Assembly (NCBI RefSeq): GCF_014647055.1
Contig: NZ_BMOL01000009.1
Span: 62,001 to 126,000, forward strand
DNA: 64,000 bases
Reading direction: 5' to 3'
Origin: Deinococcus aerolatus
GTDB lineage: Bacteria > Deinococcota > Deinococci > Deinococcales > Deinococcaceae
Shown here: positions 19,168-29,184 of the stretch, piece by piece
Numbering within the stretch: the stretch's first letter is position 1
Layout: each line of letters opens with the position of its first letter
The notes under the pieces: generated by a model
The model's database searches: none
The model's input: the letters and a program-made list of their open reading frames with translations, nothing else
What the model was told of the DNA's origin: nothing
Program-made: the position numbers and the translations under genes

Positions 19168-20777
19168 CTCGGTTCGGCGCATCCCCCGATCTCCCCAGAC
19201 TGAGGGGCACCGATGCCCAGGACTCTGATTTGAAAACGCCCCTGACCCCGCTGGAACTCGTGTTGCGTGCTTTCGCCGTTCATCCGGCGCGGACAGCCAC
19301 CCAGCATGGAAGACAGGCGCAGAGCTACGCCGAGCTGGCGGGGCGCACGGCCCGTCTGGTAACCCTGCTGAGGGACCACGGACTGACGCCCGGCACCCAC
19401 GCACTGCTGGTGTCGCCCAACACGCCGGACGCGCTGCTGGCCTTTCACGCCGTTCCGCTGGCCGGGGGCGTGATTGTGCCGCTCAATCCAGCCTTCAGCG
19501 ACGAGGCCCTGCGTTTTCTGGCCGGGCACGCCGATCCGGTGGTGGCGCTGGTGGACACAGCCTGCCTGCCGCGCGTGGGCGAGCGACTGGCCCAGCTGGA
19601 AATACCTGTGCTTGAAATCGGCGACGCCTCCGGGCTGAGTGCGCGGCTGGGCGGCGTCCTGCCCGCCGCGCTGGAACTTCCTGCCGCGCTGGATGAGGAC
19701 TCACCCATCAGCATCAACTACACCAGCGGCACGACCAGCGATCCCAAGGGCGTGATGGTCACGCACCGCAACGCCTTCGTCAACCTGTCCAACCTGCTGT
19801 ACCACCTGAACCTGCGGCCCGGCAGCGTGTACCTGCATGCCCTGCCGCTGGCGCACGGCAACGGCTGGGGCAGCGCGTGGGCCGTGACGGCGGCGGGTGG
19901 CACGCACGTCACCCTGACAAACGAGGGGCCAGAAGCGGTCCGCGCCGCGCTGCGGGGCGGAGCCGTCACGCACCTGTTTGCCTCGCCCGCCATTCTCACA
20001 CCCCTGACCGACACGGCGGCCCCCCTGCACCTGTCGGCCCCGGTGCGGCTGCTGGTGGCCGGAACCTCGCCCTCGCCCCGGCTGCTGGGCAACCTGCGCG
20101 CCCAGGGCTTCGAGGTTCTGCACGGCTATGGCCTGACCGAGACCAACGCGGTCATGACTGTCAACGAGGGAGACCACCTCACGCCGCAGGGCCACCCGAT
20201 GATGTATGCCGGGCAGCTGCGCGTGGTCTCGGAGGACGGCGGGCCGGTTCCCGCCGACGGCTTTACCCCCGGAGAGATCGTGATCCGGGGCAATCAGGTG
20301 ATGAAGGGCTACTACAAGAACCGCGCCGCCACGCGGCGGGCACTGGACGGCGGGTGGCTGCACACGGGCGATCTGGCGGTGGTGCATGCCGACGGACGGG
20401 TGGACATTCTGGACCGGGCGAGCGACCTGCTGAACATCGGCGGCCAGAGCGTGTCCAGCGCCCAGATCGAGGCCGTGCTGTACCGTCATCCCAGCGTGCG
20501 CGAGGCGGTGGTGGTGGCCGGACACCCGGCGCCGGGCCAGACCTGTGCAGTGGCCTTCGTCACCCTGCACCCCGGTGCGGGCGTGCGCGGCGAGGAGCTT
20601 CTGCGCTTCTGCTCGCCGCACCTGCCGGAGCATGCGCTGCCCCGGCGGGTGCATCTGGTGCCGGAGTTGCCCAAGACGGCCAGCGGCAAGGTTCTGAAGC
20701 ATGTGCTGCGGGCGCAGGCTGGTGAGAACCTCGCGCCGGAGCGCCGCGCGGAACCGGTTCGGCCCACTCGCCGCTGA
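19164..20777 (+). CDS. AMP-dependent CoA ligase / fatty-acyl-CoA synthase family
   Basis: A 537-residue adenylate-forming enzyme. The P-loop is SINYTSGTTSDPKGVMVTHR, the A5 motif is VLHGYGLTETNAVM, the hinge is DGGWLHTGDLAVVHADGRVD, and the C-terminal lysine motif is PKTASGKVLKHVLR. All catalytic motifs are present, so it should convert a carboxylic acid to its CoA thioester. The start is uncertain: family similarity begins at about residue 24 (PLTPLELVLRAF), and an in-frame TTG at 19230 would leave the upstream repeats outside the gene. It is divergent from the Liv operon, suggesting joint control. Confidence 0.9.
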   Translation: MTRFGASPDLPRLRGTDAQDSDLKTPLTPLELVLRAFAVHPARTATQHGRQAQSYAELAGRTARLVTLLRDHGLTPGTHALLVSPNTPDALLAFHAVPLAGGVIVPLNPAFSDEALRFLAGHADPVVALVDTACLPRVGERLAQLEIPVLEIGDASGLSARLGGVLPAALELPAALDEDSPISINYTSGTTSDPKGVMVTHRNAFVNLSNLLYHLNLRPGSVYLHALPLAHGNGWGSAWAVTAAGGTHVTLTNEGPEAVRAALRGGAVTHLFASPAILTPLTDTAAPLHLSAPVRLLVAGTSPSPRLLGNLRAQGFEVLHGYGLTETNAVMTVNEGDHLTPQGHPMMYAGQLRVVSEDGGPVPADGFTPGEIVIRGNQVMKGYYKNRAATRRALDGGWLHTGDLAVVHADGRVDILDRASDLLNIGGQSVSSAQIEAVLYRHPSVREAVVVAGHPAPGQTCAVAFVTLHPGAGVRGEELLRFCSPHLPEHALPRRVHLVPELPKTASGKVLKHVLRAQAGENLAPERRAEPVRPTRR

Positions 20778-20849
20778 ACGAGATCCGGCCAGGCAGGAGG
20801 TCCCTACACCCCTCCCGTCGTCGCCGGATTGACTACACTCGGGGGCAAC

Positions 20850-21200
20850 ATGTCAGACGAACCGGGACGGATCCGCACCGACTGGGCCGAGCGGCGCACC
20901 GCGCTGGCCAGCGAGCGCACCTTCGCCGCGTGGGGCCGCACCGCACTGTCCAGCATCGGCGTGGGGCTGGCCGCCACCCGGCTGTTCGGCGATCTGGAGC
21001 CGCGCTGGCTGCTGCGCGTGCTGACCGTGGGCCTCGTGGGGCTAGGGGTGCTGGCGCTGGCCTTCGGCGTTCGCAGTTACCACAAGTCGGCCCACGATCT
21101 GGAAGAAAGGGGCGAACACACCCTGCCGCTGTGGTGGATCGGGGGGTTTGCCGTGCTGCTGAGCGGGCTGGGCGTCGCTGGGGTGGTGCTGGTGTGGTGA
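20850..21200 (+). CDS. DUF202 family membrane protein
   Basis: A 116-residue protein with the DUF202 pattern: a polar N-terminus (TDWAERRTALASERTFAAWG) followed by three hydrophobic helices. Family members are small inner-membrane proteins of unknown role. The ATG at 20850 is preceded by GGGGG and by a -10-like TACACT. An ATG seven codons earlier falls inside that promoter-like element and is unlikely. Confidence 0.85.
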   Translation: MSDEPGRIRTDWAERRTALASERTFAAWGRTALSSIGVGLAATRLFGDLEPRWLLRVLTVGLVGLGVLALAFGVRSYHKSAHDLEERGEHTLPLWWIGGFAVLLSGLGVAGVVLVW

Positions 21201-21466
21201 CTCCTGCAGCTCGGCGTGAACCTGATCGACAGGGGCGTTGCGCCGCACGGCATGGGTGAATCCATCGGCGGCCCGCTGGGCGCGTCGGCGGTGAGTGCCG
21301 TGCAGGCGCCCGCCGGCAGGCGCCTGCACCAACGATAAGGACCGAGGTTAAAGTGCCGACGACAACCCGATTGGAAGGAGAAACAAACAACGCGGATGGC
21401 GCGTTATGCAGCAATGCAACCCCGAAGAGCACTCCTGCCGGGGCGAGCAATGAGGCACTGTCCGTC
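21201..21466. other. Intergenic region with coding-like remnant and hairpin
   Basis: Directly after the DUF202 stop the same frame stays open for 43 codons to the TAA at 21336-21338, with sensible composition (for example VAPHGMGESIGGPLGASAVS). It may be a worn gene tail rather than a gene, since no start with a ribosome site is seen. Inside it, GTGCAGGCGCC (21300-21310) and GGCGCCTGCAC (21319-21329) form a perfect 11-bp hairpin without a T-run, which may end transcription between the convergent genes. Confidence 0.35.
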
Positions 21467-21928
<462 letters not shown>

Positions 21929-21971
21929 GCAAAAGAGGGTAGCGCCCCGGCCCCCGCCTTACTCTGGGTCC

Positions 21972-22742
21972 ATGACACGCGCCCTTCTGCTTGCCGTGGC
22001 CCTCGCCGCCTGTGTCCTGCCTGCTGCTGCTGGGGCCTCCACCGTCGCCGAGGTCAAGAAAAAGGGCGTGCTGGTGCTGGGCACCGATCCCACCTTCGCT
22101 CCGTTCGAGTTCAAGGACCGATCCGGGCAGATCACTGGCTTCGACATCGACATCGCGCGGGCGGTGGCGAAAGACCTGGGCGTCAGGCTCCAGGTTCAGG
22201 CAGTGGGCTTCGGGGCGCTGATGCCGCAGTCGGTCACGTCTGGCCGGGTGGACATGGCCATGAGCGGTATCACCATCACGGCGGAACGGGCCAGGGTGGT
22301 GTCGTTCAGTGCGCCGTACTACCGCAGCGCCCAGGTCTTTATCGTCCGGGGCGGCAACCCCGGCAAGTTCGAGTGGCCGGGCAACGTGAAGGGCAAAACC
22401 ATTGGCGTGCAGGCCAACACCACCGGGCAGTTCGTGGCCGACGAACTGCTGAAGCCCAAGGGCGCGGCCCTGAAGGTCTACGACGACTTCGCAGCTGGGC
22501 TGGCCGACGTGCGTGCGGGCCGCATCGCTGCCCTGGTCGGGGACGCGCCCACCGTAACGGACCTGCAAAAGCGGCTGCCCGGGCAATTCCAACAGGCCGG
22601 TAAGAATCTGGCCGCCGAGAACTACGGCATGGTCTTCGCCAAGAACAGCGATCTGGCCGCCGCCGCCAACCGAACGCTGGTCCGCCTGAAGGCCAGCGGC
22701 GAGTACCAGAAGTTGCTCGATAAGTGGATCATGCAGCAGTAG
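21972..22742 (+). CDS. Amino acid ABC transporter substrate-binding protein (family 3)
   Basis: A 256-residue exported protein. ATG at 21972 begins a signal peptide (MTRALLLAVALAACVLPAAA) and follows TACTCT by six bases, a leaderless arrangement. The mature protein has family 3 signatures: LVLGTDPTFAPFEFKD, GFDIDIARAVAKDLGVRL and MAMSGITITAERARVVSFSA. The final residues, EYQKLLDKWIMQQ, are also typical. No permease or ATPase gene is adjacent, so it must share a transporter encoded elsewhere. Confidence 0.92.
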   Translation: MTRALLLAVALAACVLPAAAGASTVAEVKKKGVLVLGTDPTFAPFEFKDRSGQITGFDIDIARAVAKDLGVRLQVQAVGFGALMPQSVTSGRVDMAMSGITITAERARVVSFSAPYYRSAQVFIVRGGNPGKFEWPGNVKGKTIGVQANTTGQFVADELLKPKGAALKVYDDFAAGLADVRAGRIAALVGDAPTVTDLQKRLPGQFQQAGKNLAAENYGMVFAKNSDLAAAANRTLVRLKASGEYQKLLDKWIMQQ

Positions 22743-22779
22743 AACGGTTGGAACTCAACCGCACGACGCAAATAAACGT

Positions 22780-22803
22780 CACCGGGCCATAAATCTCCCG
22801 GTG
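22780..22803 (+). terminator. Possible hairpin terminator after binding-protein gene
   Basis: CACCGGG (22780-22786) pairs with CCCGGTG (22797-22803) around an AT-rich 10-nt loop, followed by the T-containing TCGCTCTTAATCTC. It lies 37 bases past the stop, between convergent genes. Confidence 0.5.
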
Positions 22804-22837
22804 TCGCTCTTAATCTCAGTTGCCGCTGTGGGTCAGC

Positions 22838-23518
22838 CTAGAACGCCACCTGGGCCTGTAACTCCTGCACCGTCCGAAAGGTGGCATGTCTGCTGCCCGC
22901 GCCCGAATTGACCAGCGAGCCGGAGGCGCTGACCTGGGCCAGCACATTGGCGCTGGCAGTGATGTTCAGCTCGACAACATTCCAGCCCGGCTTGGCGTTG
23001 ATAGCCACCGTGACTGGCAGGGTTGGAATCTGCGCCATCCTCAGAAGAGCCGCGCAGTCCATCGTGCCGCGCAACTGGGTCACGCTATCGCTGTACAGCC
23101 AGATATGGGCATTCACGCGTCGGCTGAGCAGGCCAGGCTTGCTGCCAGTCACGGCGCTGGCCACGCGGTTGCCAGCGCTGTCCCGGGCCTCAACCGACAT
23201 GACGGCGTAGGTCTGGAGGTCCGGGGCACTGCTCTGAATGGAGCCACTGCACCCCACCTTCGCCGCGATCCCGTCGGCAGAGACGGTCTGGCCCGAGAGT
23301 TCGTCGTCGCTGGGGAGCGTTAGGGTAAACGTGCCGTCGCTGCGAACGCTGGAAGAGACGCCCGGCAGGCCTGGCACAGTCACGCGGCCCTCGCCGGTCC
23401 ACACCGATATCTTGCCGCTAATGGTAGCGACCGTGGGCTGATCCGATGCCTCTGGCGCAGCCTGGCCGCCGCACGCCACTAGGGCCAGCGACAGGCCACC
23501 CAGCATTCCCCACTTCAT
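22838..23518 (-). CDS. Predicted lipoprotein of unknown function
   Basis: A 226-residue protein beginning MKWGMLGGLSLALVACGG, a lipoprotein signal with the lipobox ALVAC, so it should be anchored on the outer face of a membrane. The mature part is Ser/Thr/Val-rich with a probable carboxypeptidase-regulatory or Ig-like beta region (GKISVWTGEGRVTVPGLPGV). No clear ribosome site precedes 23518; GTG codons up to 30 bases upstream are alternative starts. No known family. Confidence 0.7.
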   Translation of the reverse strand: MKWGMLGGLSLALVACGGQAAPEASDQPTVATISGKISVWTGEGRVTVPGLPGVSSSVRSDGTFTLTLPSDDELSGQTVSADGIAAKVGCSGSIQSSAPDLQTYAVMSVEARDSAGNRVASAVTGSKPGLLSRRVNAHIWLYSDSVTQLRGTMDCAALLRMAQIPTLPVTVAINAKPGWNVVELNITASANVLAQVSASGSLVNSGAGSRHATFRTVQELQAQVAF

Positions 23519-23656
23519 CCACGCCACTGTCACCAAGTTGCTCACGCCGGACAGACTAGCTTTCAGATCCTGACCCACCTCTGACGGGCAGAGGCGCGGG
23601 CGCCGCATTTTTCACAACGCCGGGGAATGGTGCAGGCGGAGGTACCTGAACGGGAC

Positions 23657-23923
23657 CTACGCCGGCTGGTTCCCCGCCACGTAGAAGATCAGGCCAATCA
23701 GCAACACGTCGAAGGCCCAGCTGGCTGGCCGCCTCAGCCGCTCATCGTGCCGGGAGCGCAGGAACTGCAAACCCAGACGCAGCACAAGCAACCCGGCGAT
23801 CAGGTAGGGGCTGGGTGGTGGCCCGCCGGTCACCAGCGGAATCAGCAGCAGCACTGCCAGCACGCCCAGCAGCGCGAAACTGGCCATGGTCAGGGCATCG
23901 GGCGTGGGGCGTGGGCTGCTCAT
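23657..23923 (-). CDS. Small membrane protein, 88 aa
   Basis: An 88-residue protein with about three hydrophobic helices (ASFALLGVLAVLLLIPLV, YLIAGLLVLRLGLQFL and WAFDVLLIGLIFYVAG). Its ATG overlaps the glgB stop by 4 bp (ATGA), so it is translationally coupled to glycogen branching enzyme. No family recognised. Confidence 0.8.
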   Translation of the reverse strand: MSSPRPTPDALTMASFALLGVLAVLLLIPLVTGGPPPSPYLIAGLLVLRLGLQFLRSRHDERLRRPASWAFDVLLIGLIFYVAGNQPA

Positions 23924-26463
23924 TCCTCAGCCGGGGTGTCCTGGGCGACCACGCTTTGGGCCGGGGCGTCTTCAGGTGCAGCCGTCGCCTTTTTGGCCCT
24001 GGACTTGCGGGGCTTGGGGGCGATCTCGCCCTCGACTGGCGTGCCGTCCGCGCCCATCTCGGGAACGGCCTTCGGCTTGCGGGTTCGCCTGGGCTTGGCA
24101 GGCTCGGCGCCGTCGGCCATAGCCTCCGGCTCGACGGCGGGCTTCTTGGCACGGCTGGCCCTGGGCTTGCGGGATTTAGGTGCCGCCGTCCCCTCAGCCG
24201 GTTCTGCCGCAGGCGACTCGGTGACCTTGCGGCTGGCCCGCGCGGTCACAGTGCGGGTGGATTCCAGTTCCACCGGCGTGGCCTGAGCCTCCGGGCCGGC
24301 CTCCAGGCCAGCGGAACCCTCACTGGGGGTTTGTTCGGACACCGACGCCGACTCCGTGCCCACCCACGCCTGTCCGCCGCCCTGAACTGGAGGGTGCACT
24401 GATGGGGTGCCCTCGCGCGCCTCTTCTGGCTGGATCAGCCGGGCCTCCGCCTCCTGAGCCTGTGCGGTCCTGGCTGCCAGTTCCGAGGGTGCGCCGCCCA
24501 CCCACTCGCGCTCGCCCCGCTGGATGGGGGCGGGCTCCACATGCTGGACAGCCGGGGTCTCGTCGGTCCCCGCCACCTCACCGGGCGAGAGAAACGCCGC
24601 CGGTTCCAGCACCAGCACGCTGTTGGGCGGCAGGTTGAGGCGCAGGTGGTGGGTCTGGCCGTTCCAGCCCTCGGCCTTGGCGGTCAGGTCGGGCTGCTGG
24701 GTGCCGAAGCCGCCGAACTCGCCGTCATCGGTGGACAGCAGCAGGCGGTAGTCGCCGCCCTGCGGCACGCCCACCGGATACAGGTCACGGTACACCGGAG
24801 TCAGGTTGGCCACCGTCAGGCTCCAGGTGTTTCCGTCCGGATCGCGGCGCAGGTAGGCGTAGACACTGTGCTCGGCGTCGTCGGCGCTGATCCACACCAT
24901 GCCTTCCTCACGGGTGTCGGCCACGTGCCAGTCGGGGCGGCTAACGTACAGTTCATTCAGGCGGCGCACCAGATTCATGATGCCGCGGTGGTCCGGCTGA
25001 TCGGCCATGTACCACGGCAATTCGGCGTCATGGTTCCACTCGGTGGACTGCCCGAATTCCTGACCCATGAACAGCAGCTTCTTGCCGGGGGTGGTCCACA
25101 TCATCGCCAGGAAAGCGCGGTACTGGGCACGCTGGGCGTACCACTCGCCGGGCATCTTCATGACCATGCTCTTTTTCAGGTGCACGACCTCGTCGTGGCT
25201 GATGGCCAGCATGTAGTTCTCGCTGGTGCGGTACACGTTGAAGAAGGTCAGGGCGTGGTGATGGTGCGCCCGCCACAACGGGTCTTCCTTGAAATACCCC
25301 AGGTTGTCGTTCATCCAGCCCATCGCCCACTTGTAATCGAAGCCCAGGCCAAACGGGGCCGGGGTGGTAACGCCGGGAAACGAGGTGCTTTCCTCGGCGA
25401 TCATCATGACGCCGGGGGCCATGTGGTGGGTCACCTCGTTCAGGCGCTTGAGAAAGGCGATGGCTTCAAGGTTCTCGCGCCCGCCGTGAATGTTGGGCAG
25501 CCACTCGGTGCGCGAGAAGTCCAGGTACAGCATGGAGGCCACCGCGTCCACCCGCAGGCCGTCCACGTGGAAGTCCTGCAGCCACTTGACGGCGCTGCCG
25601 ATCAGGAACATCACGACCTCGTTGCGCCCGTAGTCGAAGATCAGCGTGTTCCAGTCCTGATGAAAGCCCTTACGCGGGTCGGCGTACTCAAACAGTGGGC
25701 CGCCGTCGAAATTGGCCAGCCCCGCCGGATCGGTGGGGAAATGGCCCGGCACCCAGTCCAGAATCACGCCGATGCCCATGCCGTGCAGGTGGTCCACCAG
25801 ATACTTGAAGTCCTCCGGGTTGCCCATGCGGCTCGTCGGCGCGTAGTAACCGGTGACCTGATAGCCCCACGACCCGTCGAAGGGATGCTCCATGACGCCC
25901 AGCAACTCGACGTGGGTGTACCCCATGTACTGCACGTAATCGCCCAGCCGGTGCGCCAGCTCGCGGTAGTTCAGAAACCAGCCGTCGTCTCGCCGGCCCC
26001 AGCTGGGAGCGTGGCACTCATAGATGCTGACAGGCCGGTCAAAGCCCGCCGATCGCTGCTTCATCCACTCGCCGTCCTGCCACTCGTACGGCTGGTTCCA
26101 CACGATGCTGCCGGTGGCGGGCCGGGTCTCGAAGTAGGTGCCGTAGGGGTCCATCTTGTCCTGGGTCTGTCCGTGCTGCCCGGTGATACGGAACTTGTAG
26201 CGCTGGCCGTGGCGGGCCGCCGGCACGAACACGCCCCAGCACCCGAAGTCCATGCGGTTCATGGCATTGTCGAAGCCGTTCCAGTCGTTGAAGTCGCCCA
26301 CCACGCTGACGTGGGTGGCATTGGGGGCCCACAGCGCAAAGCGCACCCCCTCCACGCCGTTCTCGGTGGCGGGGTGTGCGCCCAGCAGGTGATCGGGGCG
26401 GACCAGATCCGCCGTCGCCAGCTTCTGGAGATGTTCGTGATCGAGGGGAAGCGGTGAAGTCAT
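23920..26463 (-). CDS. glgB: 1,4-alpha-glucan branching enzyme with long basic C-terminal tail
   Basis: This GH13 enzyme makes alpha-1,6 branches in glycogen. A CBM48-like N-terminal domain (RFALWAPNATHVSVVGDFND) precedes the barrel. The catalytic Asp is in DGLRVDAVASMLYLDF, the Glu in VMMIAEESTSFPGV and the second Asp in LAISHDEVVHLKKSM. The all-beta C-domain ends near residue 625 (LPPNSVLVLEPAAF). Beyond it the 847-residue protein carries about 215 extra residues that are first acidic, then rich in Lys/Arg/Pro/Ala (KSRKPRASRAKKPA, AKPRRTRKPKA, APKPRKSRAKK). Ordinary branching enzymes end without such a tail. Confidence 0.95.
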   Translation of the reverse strand: MTSPLPLDHEHLQKLATADLVRPDHLLGAHPATENGVEGVRFALWAPNATHVSVVGDFNDWNGFDNAMNRMDFGCWGVFVPAARHGQRYKFRITGQHGQTQDKMDPYGTYFETRPATGSIVWNQPYEWQDGEWMKQRSAGFDRPVSIYECHAPSWGRRDDGWFLNYRELAHRLGDYVQYMGYTHVELLGVMEHPFDGSWGYQVTGYYAPTSRMGNPEDFKYLVDHLHGMGIGVILDWVPGHFPTDPAGLANFDGGPLFEYADPRKGFHQDWNTLIFDYGRNEVVMFLIGSAVKWLQDFHVDGLRVDAVASMLYLDFSRTEWLPNIHGGRENLEAIAFLKRLNEVTHHMAPGVMMIAEESTSFPGVTTPAPFGLGFDYKWAMGWMNDNLGYFKEDPLWRAHHHHALTFFNVYRTSENYMLAISHDEVVHLKKSMVMKMPGEWYAQRAQYRAFLAMMWTTPGKKLLFMGQEFGQSTEWNHDAELPWYMADQPDHRGIMNLVRRLNELYVSRPDWHVADTREEGMVWISADDAEHSVYAYLRRDPDGNTWSLTVANLTPVYRDLYPVGVPQGGDYRLLLSTDDGEFGGFGTQQPDLTAKAEGWNGQTHHLRLNLPPNSVLVLEPAAFLSPGEVAGTDETPAVQHVEPAPIQRGEREWVGGAPSELAARTAQAQEAEARLIQPEEAREGTPSVHPPVQGGGQAWVGTESASVSEQTPSEGSAGLEAGPEAQATPVELESTRTVTARASRKVTESPAAEPAEGTAAPKSRKPRASRAKKPAVEPEAMADGAEPAKPRRTRKPKAVPEMGADGTPVEGEIAPKPRKSRAKKATAAPEDAPAQSVVAQDTPAEE

Positions 26464-26582
26464 GCCCGGAGTCTAACGGGGGGCACCAGATGGGAGGGGA
26501 CCACGTCCAGATGCCCCCGGCCCTCCGGCATCGGAACAGACCCCGCAAAAGGCGTCCCGCACGGTGAAATCTTTCCCCTAGC

Positions 26583-27635
26583 TCAAATCTTCACGATCCA
26601 GCCGTCCGGGGCAGGCACGTCGCCGTACTGGATGCCCACCAGCTCGTCATAGAGGCGGCGGGTGACCGGGCCAGCTTCAATTTCGCTGTAAAAAACGTGG
26701 AAGGTCTCACCGTTCTGGATGCCGCCGATGGGGGTAATCACGGCGGCGGTGCCGCAAGCACCCGCCTCGGTGTACTGGCCCAGCGCGTCGATGAACACGT
26801 CGCCCTCCTCCACCGTCATGTTCAGGCGGTGTTCAGCCAGCCACAGCAGGCTGTACTTGGTGATGCTCTCCAGAATGCTGGGCGACTTGGGAGTGACAAA
26901 GCGGCCGTCCCCCGTGATGGCGAAGAAGTTGGCAGCCCCCACCTCCTCGATCTTCGTGTGCGTTTCAGGGTCCAGATACAGCGCGTCGGCGAAGTGGTGC
27001 CCGTCGATCACAGTGTCCTTGGCCTGCTGGCCCGGCATCAGGCTGGCGGCGTAATTGCCGCCCACCTTGGCCGCCCCGGTGCCGTGCGGCGCGGCGCGGT
27101 CGTAGCCCGAGACCAGAAAGTTCTGCGGGGTCAGGCCGCCTTTGAAGTACGGTCCCACCGGCACGCAGAACACACTGAAGATGAACTCCGGGGCCGTCCG
27201 GACCCCGATGTTGTCGCCTACGCCGATCATGTAGGGGCGCAGATACAACGAGCCGCCCGACCCGTACGGCGGGAGAAAGCGCTCGTTGGCCCGGACCACC
27301 TGCGTAACCGCGTCGATAAACTGCTCGTCACTGATCTCGGGCATCAGCACGCGGCGGCAGCTGCGGCGCATCCGGGCAGCGTTCTGGTCTGGCCGGAACA
27401 CGTTGATTGAGCCGTCCTGGCAACGGTAGGCCTTGAGGCCCTCGAAGCACTGCTGGCCGTAGTGGATGGCAGTGCTGCCCTCGGCGATGTGCAGCACATT
27501 GTCCTCGGTCAGGGTGCCGGCGTCCCACGCGCCATCTTTCCAGTGCGACAGGTAGCGCAGGTCCGTGCGGATGTAGCTGAAACCGAGGTTCGCCCAGTCG
27601 ATGTTCGGAGCTTCTTTGGAGGCGGTTTGGGTCAT
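26583..27635 (-). CDS. ilvE: Branched-chain amino acid aminotransferase
   Basis: A 350-residue PLP enzyme of fold type IV that catalyses the last step of Val, Leu and Ile synthesis. Signatures are HYGQQCFEGLKAYRCQDGSI near the N-terminus, GTGAAKVGGNYAASL with the likely PLP lysine, and EVGAANFFAITGDG. The ATG at 27635 is preferred over a TTG at 27653; GACAAT six bases ahead could be a -10 for a leaderless message. It lies downstream of hisBH on the same strand, 140 bp away. Confidence 0.95.
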   Translation of the reverse strand: MTQTASKEAPNIDWANLGFSYIRTDLRYLSHWKDGAWDAGTLTEDNVLHIAEGSTAIHYGQQCFEGLKAYRCQDGSINVFRPDQNAARMRRSCRRVLMPEISDEQFIDAVTQVVRANERFLPPYGSGGSLYLRPYMIGVGDNIGVRTAPEFIFSVFCVPVGPYFKGGLTPQNFLVSGYDRAAPHGTGAAKVGGNYAASLMPGQQAKDTVIDGHHFADALYLDPETHTKIEEVGAANFFAITGDGRFVTPKSPSILESITKYSLLWLAEHRLNMTVEEGDVFIDALGQYTEAGACGTAAVITPIGGIQNGETFHVFYSEIEAGPVTRRLYDELVGIQYGDVPAPDGWIVKI

Positions 27636-27752
27636 GGCCCGATTGTCGCGCAAATGGAGCGCGGTTGAAAGGCGGGGCAGTGCAGCCGAAACGCAGGGGA
27701 GTCAGGCTGCCCGGCACCGGACCGTGAACCCTGAGCCCGCACGTTCTTACTC

Positions 27753-27794
27753 CCTTACTCCAGCACATTCTGCACTTACTCCAGCACGTTCTGC
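27753..27794. repeat. Tandem duplication of the hisH 3' end
   Basis: A 21-bp unit, CAGAAYGTGCTGGAGTAAG on the minus strand plus two bases, is present twice. The first copy forms the last codons and stop of hisH and the second follows immediately. The duplicated stretch reads QNVLE-stop in both copies, so the gene product is unaffected. Confidence 0.75.
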
Positions 27795-28413
27795 CGGAAC
27801 CGCTCCAGCAAGGCCAGGCCCACCGCGCCGCTCTTTTCCGGGTGGAACTGCGTGGCGTGCAGGTTGCCCACACTCAGGGCCGCCCAGAAGGGCACGCCGT
27901 AGGTGGCGAGTGCGCCGTGTTCCACAGAAACTTCAGCCGGGACGTAATAGCTGTGCACGAAGTACGCGTAGGCCGCGCCGCCGAGGTTCCGCAGCAGCGG
28001 CGAGTCGCCCACGGGTTCCAGCGCGTTCCAGCCCATCTGCGGCACCTTGTGGTCCGCTGCGGCGGCGAACTTGCGCACCGTCCCGGGAATCAGGTTCAGC
28101 CCCGGCGTGCCCGGCGCTTCCTCGGAATCGCTCAGCAGCATCTGCATACCCACGCAGATGCCCAGGATCGGCACCTCCGCCCGCGCCGCGTCCGTCACGG
28201 GACCGTGGAAGCCCCCCGTGTCGAAGGCTTCCATCACCTGCCGGAAGTGCCCCTGCCCCGGCACCACCAGGGCGGAGGCGTGTGCCACGTCGCGCGGATT
28301 GTCTGACACACGCACGGTCATGCCGGCCCGCTCCAGCGCCTTGGCTGCGCTGCGGACGTTGCCCGCCCCGTAATCCAGCAGCAGCACTTCCGGCCGGGCC
28401 ACGGCGGGCGCGC

Positions 28414-28417
<4 letters not shown>
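27776..28417 (-). CDS. hisH: Imidazole glycerol phosphate synthase, glutamine amidotransferase subunit
   Basis: A 213-residue class I amidotransferase that supplies ammonia to HisF in histidine synthesis. The nucleophile elbow is ILGICVGMQMLLSDSEE, and the His-Glu pair is in HATQFHPEKSGAVG. The N-terminus VLLLDYGAGNVRSAAKALE is typical. The start is a GTG at 28417 that overlaps the hisB stop (GTGA), giving coupling. hisF and the remaining his genes are not in the window. Confidence 0.95.
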
Positions 28418-29019
<602 letters not shown>

Positions 29020-29184
29020 GGGCAGAAGTGTAGTGGAGAGGAACCGGACGTACCACGGGCTGCCTCAGGGTTCGCCCCCCGGAGGGGAGGCGGGCTGGCG
29101 GACAAAGGCCGCAAGTACCTGACCCCAGAACCGTTCAACGCGTCCTTACACTCCTTCTCCTGCCAGCCCTATCGAGGCAGCATA

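Noticed and set aside
24541..26457. Plus-strand open frame of 638 codons opposite glgB
   Set aside because: Mirror of a conserved enzyme; no start signal, and composition is Val/His/Gln-rich as in other antisense shadows.
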